A DNA stretch of 64,000 bases from Branchiostoma floridae (Eukaryota; Chordata; Leptocardii; Amphioxiformes; Branchiostomatidae): the NCBI RefSeq assembly GCF_000003815.2, contig NC_049987.1:16481337-16545336 (forward strand), written 5' to 3'. Below, in pieces: positions 23,601 to 29,324 of the stretch. How positions within the stretch are numbered: the first letter of the stretch is position 1; each line of letters begins with the position of its first letter. The translations under genes were made by a program, and so were the position numbers. The notes under the pieces were generated by a model. That model ran no database searches. It was given only the letters and a program-made list of their open reading frames with translations, and was not told the DNA's origin.

Positions 23601-24549
23601 TAACAAAGTTCGTTGTACATAACCAATGAGTTATATATTACCAAGTCAACGTTTTGGTGACCGTCTGTGACCTTCGTCAGGGCATTTCTGATTGGTTCTG
23701 CTTAGCACTGCAGCTAGGAGTCGCTTCTGTGGTTTACACAATGCTATCCCAAACGTAACTGCCTCGGCTTGGTGAAAACTAGTAGGTTTTGCGTGAAGAC
23801 ATTTGTTTATAGTCATACACCAACTTGATGAAACCTCACAAGGAATGGCATTGTTCTTTGTTATTTTAGGACCTTTTTCCAAAACTGAACCCGAAGATGA
23901 AGATCCGATGAATCAGCCAAGCAGCTCCAAGACTAGTCCTGGGGTCGACAATGGCTCTTTCATCGAGATGAAGGAACCGAAGACAATGACAGCCCCGGCA
24001 GTTCTGCCGCCACTGAAGATGGTTCCACCCGGCCACACTCAGCACCTGGGTAAAGCCGTAGTGCTCCCGCCCGTGGTGCTGGGACCGTCGGTGCCCAGGC
24101 GCGCCTCGGCGGCGTCTATCCTCACCCTGTCCCGCCCGACCTCGGCAGCGTCCCGGTCAAGCAGCATGCCTGAAGTGGACGTCACTTTGCCGGGAATGTC
24201 TCCGCGAGGATCAGTTGATCTTGGTAAGTTCTTTATGCAGCCTTAAGACAACAACGAACTTTAACTTAAAGACAATAAGAAATTTAAGACAAAAACAAAA
24301 CTTAAACCTTAAGACAAAAATGAACTTTAACCTTAAAACAAAATCGAACTTTAACCTTAAGATAAAAACTGATTTTCGGACACGTGTAAATAGGTAAAAC
24401 ATGAACATATATTTAAGGGAAGGTATTTATGATTTATGGAAAAAAAATTCGCGGATATATATATAATGCACACAGTATACCTTTTTACGTACTTAATGCC
24501 TTTCTCTCATTTAGGGTCTCTGTTAGGGTCTTCAGCAGACCTTCCCTAA
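1607..24549 (+). CDS. PKHD1L1-like: Fibrocystin-L (PKHD1L1)-like gene A, 3' part, 28 exons
   Basis: Coding exons: 1607-1736, 2447-2612, 5188-5511, 6103-6230, 6434-6563, 7316-7564, 8083-8256, 8844-9080, 9989-10217, 11003-11180, 12611-12775, 13580-13721, 14202-14364, 15047-15279, 15633-15905, 16347-16516, 17014-17136, 17386-17551, 18234-18361, 18950-19108, 19329-19406, 20280-20481, 20955-21127, 21331-21724, 22297-22478, 23388-23499, 23870-24223, 24515-24549. All introns are GT-AG and the phases join without a break, giving about 1,730 residues ending at TAA 24547-24549. Order: linker, G8, post-G8, PbH1 beta-helix, C-terminal modules with an RKKR site, SEA-like segment, TM helix and tail. The first exon starts in mid-codon after an acceptor, so the 5' exons lie left of the window. 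Family knowledge: PKHD1L1 is a very large type I membrane protein (roughly 4,200 residues in mammals); only the C-terminal part is seen. Gene B is its convergent paralogue. Family call is strong, orthology to vertebrate PKHD1L1 is inferred. Confidence 0.88.
1886..2126. repeat. Penelope-like terminal relic with inverted arms
   Basis: The word ttcttccaacacaaa near 1891 is matched in reverse at 2074-2090 (ttttgtgttggaagaa). Between them lies gtgacgtcagcaattggtca and a cgtgaagaaggcggcagtg block that resembles the hammerhead-type core found in Penelope-like termini. A second copy, truncated differently, lies at 14748-14960 and shares the gtgacgtcagca(a/g)ttggtcaaa block. Assignment to Penelope-like elements is tentative. 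Confidence 0.4.
3110..3262 (+). mobile_element. tRNA-derived SINE fragment
   Basis: A tRNA-like head (tggcgtaactgatagagttt, an A-box-like start, then ctcggaatctaaaggtcccc) is followed by gggaaaggcacttaacacca, a body motif shared in diverged form with the copies at 7740-7995 and 17735-17995. It sits directly left of MITE copy 2. It is a decayed, probably transcriptionally dead copy. Confidence 0.5.
3263..3482. mobile_element. Palindromic MITE, TA-flanked (copy 2 of 3)
   Basis: Ends are ctgtaaatgcattt and gcatttacag, flanked by TA at 3263-3264 and 3481-3482. The interior repeats gttcgcgg in both orientations, including ttcgcgccttcgcggtg and accgcgaaaaccgcgaacat. It is the same family as 1297-1491 and 9739-9950. 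Confidence 0.8.
3595..3646 (-). ncRNA. Hammerhead ribozyme motif, left arm of Penelope element
   Basis: On the minus strand this is the mirror copy of the motif at 4815-4866: the core CTGAAGA is read at 3637-3631 and GAAACGTC at 3611-3604. Stem I and stem II pair as in the right copy. Whether either copy is transcribed or active cannot be seen from DNA. Confidence 0.6.
3889..3988. other. Assembly gap (100 N)
   Basis: A run of exactly 100 N, a conventional placeholder length, sits at the junction between the left inverted arm and the body of the Penelope-like element. The missing sequence probably includes more of that element; the inverted arms would also make a mis-assembly here easy. Confidence 0.95.
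4047..4574 (+). CDS. GIY-YIG endonuclease C-terminal part of Penelope-like polyprotein
   Basis: The 175-codon frame includes the end of the reverse-transcriptase/linker region (GVTEKIRRVLQSQDIG, then a LVHPKDKLN stretch) and a GIY-YIG nuclease. The GIY-like strand appears as NVIYRLKC, the YIG strand as TYIGETSQPLKERYKQH with the helix arginine and histidine, and the catalytic glutamate helix as WFERGVKEAIYERI. A Cys pair (KCDDTQCKE) sits inside the nuclease, as in Penelope-like proteins. The ATG at 4047 is only the first in frame; the natural protein begins far upstream and is lost at the gap, so this is a truncated copy. The stop at 4572-4574 is also copied in the mirrored left arm. Confidence 0.82.
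   Translation: MAAESLLVLARHCCLYASLQWLAGIQGVTEKIRRVLQSQDIGTNFKPYSALKQRLVHPKDKLNKNIKSNVIYRLKCDDTQCKETYIGETSQPLKERYKQHCRASTSKFSSAIWHHLNIHNGHSFSLDTTDILDREPRWFERGVKEAIYERIYRPSLNRKGGLRTDLSSAWNDVLK
4815..4866 (+). ncRNA. Hammerhead ribozyme motif, right arm of Penelope element
   Basis: The core CTGAAGA (consensus CUGANGA) is at 4824-4830. Stem II pairs AACGAC (4833-4838) with GTCGTT (4843-4848) around a GGAG loop, extended by one G-T wobble and with one extra A next to the core. GAAA follows at 4850-4853, then CGTC. Stem I pairs TTTATTTCA (4815-4823) with TGAAGTAAA (4858-4866), nine pairs with one G-U. Stem III would be only the palindrome ACGT, so cleavage would need two motifs pairing in trans, as known for Penelope-like hammerheads. 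Activity is not shown. Confidence 0.65.
5188..6563 (+). other. Gene A: G8 domain (3 exons)
   Basis: Exons 5188-5511, 6103-6230 and 6434-6563 give the G8 pattern: FERWSDPVTWEG and GWGGNYG, PRDGDNVRI, KLFIYGVLELDD, a LSAHQILVQGGRLIIGWED stretch with its conserved glycines, and VRMLLRGNHLTPDMP. Gene B has the same three exons at 56330-55066. Compared with B, the A exon has a basic insert giving AARKKRD before the Cys-containing segment (YRCYFKDCIP) and a second SRKKRQVV after the tryptophan block. Family knowledge: PKHD1L1 carries two G8 domains; the position before the second beta-helix marks this as the second. Confidence 0.85.
6889..6919 (+). repeat. (TTG)n microsatellite
   Basis: About ten TTG units lie in the intron between exons 6434-6563 and 7316-7564. 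No other feature is seen in this intron apart from the duplicated exon start at 7213-7290. Confidence 0.9.
7213..7290 (+). pseudogene. Partial duplicate of the 7316 exon start (decoy acceptor)
   Basis: The block gttgttgtctccatacag followed by gctgttttggtggttgtgac nearly repeats the real acceptor and first 40 bases of exon 7316-7564, about 84 bp upstream. Similarity fades through a ttcgtgctgacattcagtg stretch that mirrors the true exon. The copy has an intact AG at 7230-7231 but no donor, and reading on in frame meets TAA before the true exon, so using it would truncate the protein. Confidence 0.75.
7316..8256 (+). other. Gene A: post-G8 segment (2 exons)
   Basis: Exon 7316-7564 encodes GCFGGCDIHGKNRVVTFTRL and VDWAVGDDIAIATTTFDVWQ, matching gene B GCDLHGKNRNYPFTKL and VDWVVGDEIMVTTTSYDPWE. 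Exon 8083-8256 encodes MAAEVGLLSRNIQIIGEDY and FGARVLVGTF. The VGLLSRNIxIxGE run is a standard block of the PKHD1L1/CEMIP-type region between the G8 domain and the beta-helix, where a strand ladder starts. Phases are 1 throughout. Confidence 0.82.
7740..7995 (+). mobile_element. tRNA-derived SINE
   Basis: The tRNA-like head (gctcaattagcccagaag, then ccttggttcaaattctga, a B-box match to GGTTCRANNCC) is followed by gaaaaggcactttaaacgac, ggtacctgacttcggttggg and a cgatgagagagggttggg body. The copy at 17735-17995 shares the gtacctgacttcggttt and gatctt-rich blocks and the gggactacc end. It lies in the intron before exon 8083-8256. Confidence 0.65.
9121..9156 (+). repeat. (ATCC/ATTC)n microsatellite
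   Basis: A tetranucleotide tract (catccatccatccattcattcat) begins about 40 bp after the donor of exon 8844-9080. The rest of this intron up to 9738 shows no further feature I can support. Confidence 0.85.
9739..9950. mobile_element. Palindromic MITE, TA-flanked (copy 3 of 3)
   Basis: Ends ctgtaaatgcag and gcatttacag with TA at 9739-9740 and 9949-9950; the interior has gcggtggattaatgttcgcg and the reverse word ccgcgaacttaaatccaccg. It lies about 39 bp before the acceptor of exon 9989-10217, so it replaces most of the upstream intron end. Confidence 0.8.
10219..10425. mobile_element. TIR element, GGGCCCGG family (copy 1)
   Basis: Left part acgtcacatttctgaaccgg and right part ccccggtttggaaatgttat form diverged inverted ends; an internal gtatgatataaactacacca block is shared with 13821-14028. 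The left end lies at the splice donor of exon 9989-10217 (gt at 10218). Fragments of the family also occur at 17578-17640 and 22655-22868. No reading frame is convincing. Confidence 0.6.
11607..11625 (+). repeat. Poly-G tract
   Basis: An unbroken run of about 18 G in the intron between exons 11003-11180 and 12611-12775, followed closely by a C-rich run. Such tracts are prone to length error in assemblies and can fold. Confidence 0.9.
11917..12567. mobile_element. Non-autonomous DNA transposon with about 27 bp inverted ends
   Basis: The left end ctcgttctcatttaaatgtc (continuing gaaa) is matched in reverse by tttcgacatttcaatgagaa (continuing cgag) on the right. The element is about 650 bp and ends 43 bp before the acceptor of exon 12611-12775. 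Internal sequence has tgctgtcgcctga-like words in more than one place and no clear coding frame. No target duplication is evident. Confidence 0.55.
13735..13815 (-). repeat. Decayed Penelope-like terminus (hammerhead-like)
   Basis: On the minus strand the order cactgagaaag, then a GC-rich block, then gcgaaacgttggc resembles a degenerate CUGANGA ... GAAAC hammerhead frame. The flanking sequence aacaaagttcgttt on the plus strand is shared with the relic at 23604-23700. It lies directly after the donor of exon 13580-13721. Confidence 0.4.
13821..14028. mobile_element. TIR element, GGGCCCGG family (copy 2)
   Basis: tgtcacatttgcaaaccgtc ... ggcccggtcgggcagctttc ... gtatgatataaaagacacca ... tggtttggaaatgagacgtt. 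The end words pair in inverted order as in the copies at 10219-10425 and 22655-22868. It lies in the intron between exons 13580-13721 and 14202-14364. Confidence 0.6.
14748..14960. repeat. Penelope-like terminal relic (second copy)
   Basis: taaacattcttccagcacaa, then a cttcttcaggatcaatactg block (reverse of a ctgaagaag hammerhead-like core), then gtgatcttattaacacgtga and gtgacgtcagcagttggtca. The last two words are shared with the copy at 1886-2126. It fills most of the intron before exon 15047-15279. Confidence 0.4.
16091..16292 (+). repeat. Tandem duplication, two units of about 109 bp
   Basis: The block beginning tctataatgcagcaagtgtt (16093) recurs from 16202 as tctataatgcagcaagggtt; both units continue with ttctataatgtag, a ggacg word and ccatacatatgaa. 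It lies in the intron between exons 15633-15905 and 16347-16516. Confidence 0.8.
17578..17640 (+). repeat. Fragment of the GGGCCCGG TIR family
   Basis: ggcctacgtcacatttccaa followed by ggggcccggccgggtagctt and tcgggaac matches the left end of the elements at 13821 and 22655. The right half is missing or too diverged to see. Confidence 0.5.
17735..17995 (+). mobile_element. tRNA-derived SINE (diverged copy)
   Basis: Aligns with 7740-7995: gcccagaacccagaggtact, tgtcatgctatcgatcttgt, gtacctgacttcggtttgag, ggagagggttgtgttccgcc, and a tatgggactacc end. The B box is eroded. It lies in the intron before exon 18234-18361. Confidence 0.55.
18425..18905 (+). repeat. Degenerate minisatellite, about 17 bp unit (taacatctagctctg)
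   Basis: Many diverged copies of a taacatcta(t/g)ctctg word run up to about 45 bp before the acceptor of exon 18950-19108. The tract reads as an open frame on the minus strand only because of its repeat structure. The pyrimidine-rich plus strand may extend the acceptor's polypyrimidine region. Confidence 0.75.
19835..20047. mobile_element. Foldback MITE with 9-bp target duplication (copy 1)
   Basis: The element, 19844-20038, has ends ctccccaagcagagttaagg and cctaacctctgcttggagag in inverted order, with inner agtcgtttat / ataaaaacgact arms and aaagcccgataaaaac. acgctcaca flanks it on both sides (19835-19843 and 20039-20047). A 9-bp duplication with long inverted arms suggests Mutator-like mobilisation. 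A second copy with its own 9-bp duplication is at 31871-32094. Confidence 0.8.
20049..20212. mobile_element. Second palindromic MITE with 10-bp direct flanks
   Basis: Arms ctaccagactctgggtc and gacccagagtctggtag, with inner attgtagaaatg / catttctacgat, form a 130-bp palindrome. aggtctttag is repeated at 20049-20058 and 20203-20212. It abuts the foldback element at 19835-20047 with one base between flanks. Confidence 0.75.
22061..22083 (+). repeat. (ATC)n microsatellite
   Basis: Eight uninterrupted ATC units in the intron between exons 21331-21724 and 22297-22478. The remainder of this intron shows no supportable feature. Confidence 0.9.
22655..22868. mobile_element. TIR element, GGGCCCGG family (copy 3)
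   Basis: Left end ttaggcttaggtcccaat with acccggggcctggccgggta; right end ggggccggtttggaaattgg with acctaagcctaa. These are the clearest inverted ends of the family and define the others at 10219 and 13821. Confidence 0.65.
23020..23160 (-). mobile_element. Possible retroelement 3' end with (CT)n tail
   Basis: Read on the minus strand, sequence ends in aataaaccattctctctc, a polyadenylation-like word followed by a CT microsatellite tail, as some non-LTR elements have. No coding part is seen, so family is unknown. Confidence 0.3.
23604..23700 (-). repeat. Decayed Penelope-like terminus (hammerhead-like)
   Basis: The minus strand reads ccctgacgaaggtcacagac then ggtcaccaaaacgttgac: a CTGACGA core (CUGANGA), an imperfect stem II and AAAACGTTGAC in place of GAAACGTT. 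Plus-strand aacaaagttcgttgta links it to the relic at 13735-13815. Confidence 0.45.
24240..24372 (+). repeat. Minisatellite, ccttaagacaaaaa(t)gaacttta units
   Basis: About five diverged units of 25-31 bp (cttaagacaa ... aactttaa) fill the start of gene A's last intron, directly after the donor at 24224. Confidence 0.75.
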
Positions 24550-25140
24550 GCTGAAGACTGGCCATTTCTTGACCCGGAGCTGGGCAGTCGCCGACGTGAA
24601 AGGCACGGGCTAAGGACTCATACTCTATACCCAGGATTTTGTGTGTCTTTAAGTTTTTAGAATGATAACTTTATACATTTTGTGTGGATAGTGGATTTGA
24701 AAGATTGATTTGAAGTGCAATACAACCTTCTGAAGTTGTATCAACTAAGCTCGTATGTCAAGACTTTTCACAAATGTATATTTTCAAATATACGATATAC
24801 AGTGTATACAGTGTCAAATACAGACTATTAAGCTAGCGACATATGTTAGTTAGTTTTAAATAGTATTTTCGTATTTTCGTTTCCATAGCAAAAATCTGGA
24901 CCTCATAAGATAGTACATATACGATATATGTCTACAATCTTTGGTTATAGTGAGGGTAATTTATGCCGCATTCTTTGTTTATTTGTCATGAAAACATACC
25001 CTTCGTATCATTTAATTAAACATTCCAAAGGGCACAACGGTGCTTCGTATGTTACATATCCAACGGAAGAAGCAAGATTATGTGTATTTCATATGACAAA
25101 ATACTGAAGTTTCGATTTCTTCGTTTGATTTTTTCATGAG

Positions 25141-25146
25141 AATAAA
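25141..25146 (+). terminator. Candidate polyadenylation signal of gene A
   Basis: aataaa at 25141-25146 is followed within 20 bp by a GT-rich stretch (gtgatgttttgggtgt), the usual arrangement for cleavage. This would give a 3' UTR of about 600 bases after the stop at 24549. Bases 24550-25140 hold nothing else I can support. Confidence 0.5.
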
Positions 25147-25379
25147 GTGATGTTTTGGGTGTACTGCAAGAGTGTCAATGCCGTCATTTCTCTGCGTGTC
25201 AAGAGCGCCTCTAAGCGGATTAGAAAGGAATGGCAGGGCTGTTATGTTGTCAGCATACGATTTTGCACTGTACATACACACACAAAAAATGCCGGCCACA
25301 GAAAGCCTTTTCTAATCAAAAGAGTGCCCGGTGGAACCATAATAGACTGGATGTCAGTTATGCACTGTACAGGGACAGG

Positions 25380-25510
25380 CTTGGTTTACCTTGTGTGGGT
25401 GTTCAGCACCAAGGACAGGTATGCCCGCATATGGGTGTTCAGTGCCAGGGACAAGTTTGTTTACCCGTGTATGGAGGGTGTTCGGCACCAGGGGCAGGTG
25501 TGTTTAACTT
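25380..25510 (+). repeat. Short tandem repeat, tgttcagcaccaaggacagg units
   Basis: Three diverged units: gtgttcagcaccaaggacag (about 25398), gtgttcagtgccagggacaa (about 25436) and gtgttcggcaccaggggcag (about 25478). The word cagcaccaaggacaggca also occurs singly at 41727 and 47311 in gene B introns, so the unit is dispersed. From 25515 to 25985 I see no further feature. Confidence 0.65.
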
Positions 25511-25989
25511 ATGTAGACTATGAATGAATTACGAAATCACTTCATACATCCAACCGTGGTGATTACAAGAAAAATCAACACGGCTATCTAAAATGATTTG
25601 CAAGATTTGATCTCGACTTCTCTACAACCATCCCCCTCCCCCCATCCTCGTCACCAACTAGGTCCAATTCTAATTCAGATTTTCGCAAAAACTATTAGAG
25701 CAGCATGCAAATCAGGGCTAGAATAGAATGAATTCAATGTTATTTCATCAACTGTGACAGTTAAACAATCTCCAGGAAAGTTAAAACAACAGAATGTTTC
25801 ATAAAGCCTTCTCGCTACACGGTCCCAATAGAATAACTTACGGTCTCACAATGCCCCCTAGTGAGCAGAGAGAAAATCACAATCTTTCCTTGACATGGGA
25901 AAGAAAATTTGATATTGATCGGATAATGTAAAGTCTATCCGTTACATGATTGGACAAAGCTAGCCAATGACAGGCAGGCAAATTACTAT

Positions 25990-26270
25990 TGACAACATCT
26001 GTGAGTAATAATCATCTGGTGTATTTTGCCAGCCACTAGGTACCCAATGTGTTGGGTAATGAGGCTGTTTAACGTGGTCGAGGCACCTCCTCGAGCACGG
26101 GACCCCCATTTTACGTCCCTTCCGGGAGACGACTTCGGAATGACCATGCTTGGTCCGGCTACAGCGTCCTTGGTTTGGGGTCTCCCATCCAAGAACTGAC
26201 CGGACCGCACGTTGCTTAACTTCCGAGATCGAGGGATCGGGTGTACCAACGCGCCACGCGGCCGTAGCTA
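25990..26270 (-). mobile_element. 5S rRNA-derived SINE
   Basis: Reading the minus strand from 26270: agctacggccgcgtggcg, then cccgatccctcgatctcgga, agttaagcaacgtgcggtcc, cagttcttggatgggagacc and gctgtagcc. This follows the length and order of 5S rRNA, including the internal promoter region (the agttaagca and ttggatgggagacc words), over about 120 bp (26270-26151). A non-5S body runs on from accaagcatggtcattccga to about 25990. It is a SINE3-type element; internal-promoter changes suggest an old copy rather than a functional 5S gene. Confidence 0.78.
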
Positions 26271-26329
26271 ATCCATATACTGTCAAGGCTGGGGTGATTA
26301 AAAAAGCCATGGTGTAAAAATATACGCCG

Positions 26330-26435
26330 CTACAGATGTGTTTGTAAGATACGTAGAAGAAAGTTCTTGTCGGGGTAGTGTGTGCCAAGAAACGTGTCCC
26401 GTTTGGAACCGCAGCACGACCGGCACTACAACCCA
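26330..26435. repeat. Half of a palindromic TIR element (acgaccggcactacaa)
   Basis: gtgtttgtaagatacgtaga, then tagtgtgtgcc and cagcacgaccggcactacaa match the right half of the palindrome at 34478-34646 and the left-half copy near 37030-37160. It directly precedes the repeat at 26440-26870. Confidence 0.55.
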
Positions 26436-26439
26436 TTTC

Positions 26440-26870
26440 GAAGTCATACGTTCATGTTTATTTTCGCATTTATAAGTCGGGACTTCATACCCTATGCGAG
26501 CCTTAGCTGCAGTACCGCTCCCGGCCGCGTCCTGAAAAGTGGTTTAAACGACCGCCCAATTGCCAATTTTTCGTCTTTTCAGGAATTGGGAAATGGGGAA
26601 AGGCTCGCAAAGGGGTTTGAATGTTTGCGGCTTATTTGACTTTATCTTCCAAGATATGACCATTTAAGATGAGAAATTGCAATAGCTAAGACAGTTCATC
26701 AACAACACCACTGAATGTTAGGTCAGAAAAGAAACGATTCCTTTAACCATTAGAAGTGCGTGCCTGAAACTTGTCTTTTTGGCTACCACTTCCATATTTC
26801 AAGTCTATACTGGGAAACATGTACAAGTCGATGTCGACGTTCAACAAATTCAACGAGCGAGTTTCGGATT
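26440..26870 (+). repeat. Dispersed repeat, cataccctatg family (copy 1)
   Basis: gttcatgtttattttcgcat, gggacttcataccctatgcg, gcagtaccgctcccggccgc, gaaaggctcgcaaaggggtt and a later gggaaacatgtacaagtcga are shared in order with 35138-35562; the first half also appears reversed at 33415-33600. No protein is convincing. Confidence 0.7.
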
Positions 26871-26976
26871 CTGATTTTATCAATATGTATGTTAGATGTT
26901 AGCCTTAGGGTTCAAACTGTTAGCAAAGAATCATTGATGACATAACTCAATAATTTTCTCAAACCACAATGTGAAG

Positions 26977-26982
26977 TTTATT
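26977..26982 (-). terminator. Candidate polyadenylation signal of the LRR-Ig gene
   Basis: tttatt on the plus strand gives AATAAA on the minus strand, about 635 bases after the stop codon of the LRR-Ig reading frame. Bases 26983-27616 show no other coding signal. Confidence 0.4.
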
Positions 26983-27616
26983 ACAAATGTGACAAATCTT
27001 GAGGAAGTGACACAAGATATAAGATACGTGTATAATCATGAGCTGTACTATACAAAATGTAATACTGTAAGGAGTGGTACTTCTGAATGCTCAGGTCAAA
27101 ACTACATAGTGTACATGGTTGTGCAATGTTATATACAGATTGAAAGAAATGCAGAGATCATCAATACTTCATGCAGTACATGATAATAACTATGTTTGAT
27201 ATAGAATTGTAAGCATTTTTTTCCTTTTCACAGGCGATTACTTGGCACTCTTCTAACTATACTGATCCGGCCAGACAGAATGTCGTATCTGGTAAAAAGA
27301 AGTCAATGTTTCATACCAAAAGTCACTTTGCAATCATTCATTGACAAATATACGTCATGAAAGTGCCATATTGATATAAACCACCAACAAGCTCTTTTAA
27401 GATTGTGCTAAGAAATTATACACCTTAAAACTTCCTGTATTCATGTTTAACAGTAATATTACAGCTGGTAAGTCTTAATTTACATTTAAACGTGCAGATA
27501 AATGATAGTTTAAGCAAGAAGGCTTTAGATTGACAGAAGTACATTGACACACAATGATCATGTTCTTTGAACCAAAACGCTCTGTGGTGTTTGGATCATA
27601 GGAACCTGTTAAATCA

Positions 27617-29320
27617 TCAGGCATCATGATGTTGTATCTGGTCATGGCCAAATGTTGTTGTAACAGTAGCAGTGGTGTTTATGTCGTTCAAAACGACACC
27701 TGGGTCTGGGCCAATAGAACGATTCCTGGCCCACCTCTTCCAACAAATGGTGAAAAAGATGCCACCAATGAGGACAATGCTAACTACTGCAGCAGCAATG
27801 TAGCCAATGAGAGTGTACGGGGAGGAATTGGGATTAGACTTTGGTTCTTCCGAAGGTGAAGAGTGAATCAGAAAAGGTAGTGAGACAGTGTTGGTACTTT
27901 CAGGATAATTGTTGCCCAGAGTCCCCATTTTGTGTGTAGTACCAGCTCTAGAAGTAGAAAGCTGAGAAGTCAACAGGGACATGATTGGGGTTGCTGTTGG
28001 GACATTGAACTGAGCATCAGCAGACAGTGTGGCAAATGTGGAGCCAACAGGACTTACTGCAGTACAGATGTACAGACTAGCAGTAACATCTGTTATGGTG
28101 ATGTTATCATTCACCTCCACAGTAACCCTACCACCTGATTCAACTGTTGCATTCTGTCCAGATGGGAGAGTTACTGTGATGTCTGGAGAAGGGATTCCTG
28201 AAGCTTCACAGACCAAATGGTTTGTCTGCCCCTGTGCCAGTGTGCTATTCTTGATCCTTTCGAATTTTGTGATGTTTGGCTCTTCACAGGTCAAATTTTC
28301 AGGATCAATATCTTTCAGCTTTTGCGCCTTAAACTTGCCTGGTTGGCTACAAATGATCTGATTTCCAAATGAATGGGACCCATTCATGTTTCGCCTGAAG
28401 GGAATAATCCTACAATCACACTGCCAGGGGTTGTTGTGTATGGTCACAGAAAAGACTTGGTCTGAGAATGTGCCAGGTTGGATGGTAGTTATGTGGTTGC
28501 TGTCTAGTGATAGGATTCGTAGCTTAGGTAGACCTGAGAAAATACCAGACTGAATGTTCTTTATATTGTTAGAAGATAGTAACAGCATTTGAAGATTTGG
28601 TAGACCTGAGAATGTGCCGGGCTTAATGTCACTTATCCGGTTTCCGTTTAACCACAGAGATTGGAGCTGTGGTAGGTGTAAAAACATACCGGGCTGAATG
28701 TTACCTATCTTGTTAAAGTTAAGCCACAGCTTTTGGAGCTGATGTAGATTTGAGAAAGTACCGGGATGAATGTTTGTTAACTTGTTAGAGGACAGTTTCA
28801 ACAGCCGTAGCTGTGGTAGGTTTGAGAAAGTACCAGGCTGAATGTTCGTTAAGTTGTTGGATTGCAGCCACAGCTCTTGGAGCTGGCGTAGATGTGAGAA
28901 AGTACCTGGTAGAATGTGAGTTAACTTGTTACAATTCAGCTTCAACAGTCGAAGCAGTATTAGATTTCTAAATGTACCAGGCTGAATGTGAGTTATCTTG
29001 TTAGAAGACAGCGTCAGCTCTTGAAGAAGTCGCAGATACTGAAATGCATCAAGGTGAATGCTAGTTAATTGATTTGAGTCTAGATATAGTTTTGCCAACC
29101 TCCAGTTTCCTGCGAAAGCAGATGGAGGTATGACTGTGATGGCATTTTTCGTTAAGTCAAGGCTAACAATCGACCCTCGTAATTTTGTAGGAACTGTGGT
29201 TAAGCCTCTGTTCTTGAAGTCACACTTTGATGAGAAAAACGTGCAGCCGGCTGAAGTTGATCCAGTTTCATTCAAAATGATGAGCAGGAGAACCAGTAGT
29301 TTCCTCAGCTTGTTGAACAT
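27617..29320 (-). CDS. LRR-Ig transmembrane receptor
   Basis: Single 567-codon exon. Residues 1-24 form a signal peptide (KLLVLLLIILNETGS core). An N-terminal cap with Cys (CTFFSSKCDF) precedes about ten 24-residue leucine-rich repeats (LxxLxLSSNKLTNIxPGTFxxL), then a C-terminal cap (NPWQCDCRIIPFRR ... CSQPG ... LTCEEPN). One Ig-like domain follows (NHLVCEASGIPSPDITVTL ... ASLYICTAVSP), with the Cys pair visible but no clear core Trp. A Thr/Ser-rich stalk leads to a TM helix (YIAAAVVSIVLIGGIFFTIC) and a 38-residue tail without a TIR or kinase domain. ATG at 29318-29320 follows an acceptor (cttacacag) by three bases. Such LRR-Ig proteins are expanded in amphioxus and proposed for adhesion or innate recognition; ligand unknown. 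Confidence 0.9.
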   Translation of the reverse strand: MFNKLRKLLVLLLIILNETGSTSAGCTFFSSKCDFKNRGLTTVPTKLRGSIVSLDLTKNAITVIPPSAFAGNWRLAKLYLDSNQLTSIHLDAFQYLRLLQELTLSSNKITHIQPGTFRNLILLRLLKLNCNKLTHILPGTFSHLRQLQELWLQSNNLTNIQPGTFSNLPQLRLLKLSSNKLTNIHPGTFSNLHQLQKLWLNFNKIGNIQPGMFLHLPQLQSLWLNGNRISDIKPGTFSGLPNLQMLLLSSNNIKNIQSGIFSGLPKLRILSLDSNHITTIQPGTFSDQVFSVTIHNNPWQCDCRIIPFRRNMNGSHSFGNQIICSQPGKFKAQKLKDIDPENLTCEEPNITKFERIKNSTLAQGQTNHLVCEASGIPSPDITVTLPSGQNATVESGGRVTVEVNDNITITDVTASLYICTAVSPVGSTFATLSADAQFNVPTATPIMSLLTSQLSTSRAGTTHKMGTLGNNYPESTNTVSLPFLIHSSPSEEPKSNPNSSPYTLIGYIAAAVVSIVLIGGIFFTICWKRWARNRSIGPDPGVVLNDINTTATVTTTFGHDQIQHHDA

Positions 29321-29324
29321 TTTC

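Larger units (their letters stand above)
23388..24549 (+). other. Gene A: transmembrane helix and cytoplasmic tail (3 exons)
   Basis: Exon 23388-23499 encodes AAPPADFP and the helix AIIGVVAVVMIVAIVAGVLF with stop-transfer YFKKKRR. Exon 23870-24223 gives a Ser/Pro-rich tail: an acidic EPEDEDP start, GHTQHLG, RRASAAS (basophilic-kinase-like), SRSSSMPEVDV. Exon 24515-24549 adds GSLLGSSADLP and TAA. If the last intron is retained (donor gtaagt at 24224), the tail would instead end KFFMQP at 24244-24246. The SR-S-S-x-P-E-V pattern is also in gene B. Cytosolic orientation follows from family topology. Confidence 0.83.

Noticed and set aside
24211..24408. Minus-strand frame with LRLKFDFVLRLKF repeats
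   Set aside because: Produced by the cttaagacaa minisatellite in gene A's last intron.
26151..26270. A functional 5S rRNA gene
   Set aside because: The 5S-like part runs directly into a foreign body instead of a T-run terminator and has several changes in conserved positions, so a SINE fits better.
25960..26436. 158-codon minus-strand frame
   Set aside because: It overlaps the 5S-derived SINE and the adjacent palindrome; the non-coding explanation is better and no domain is seen.
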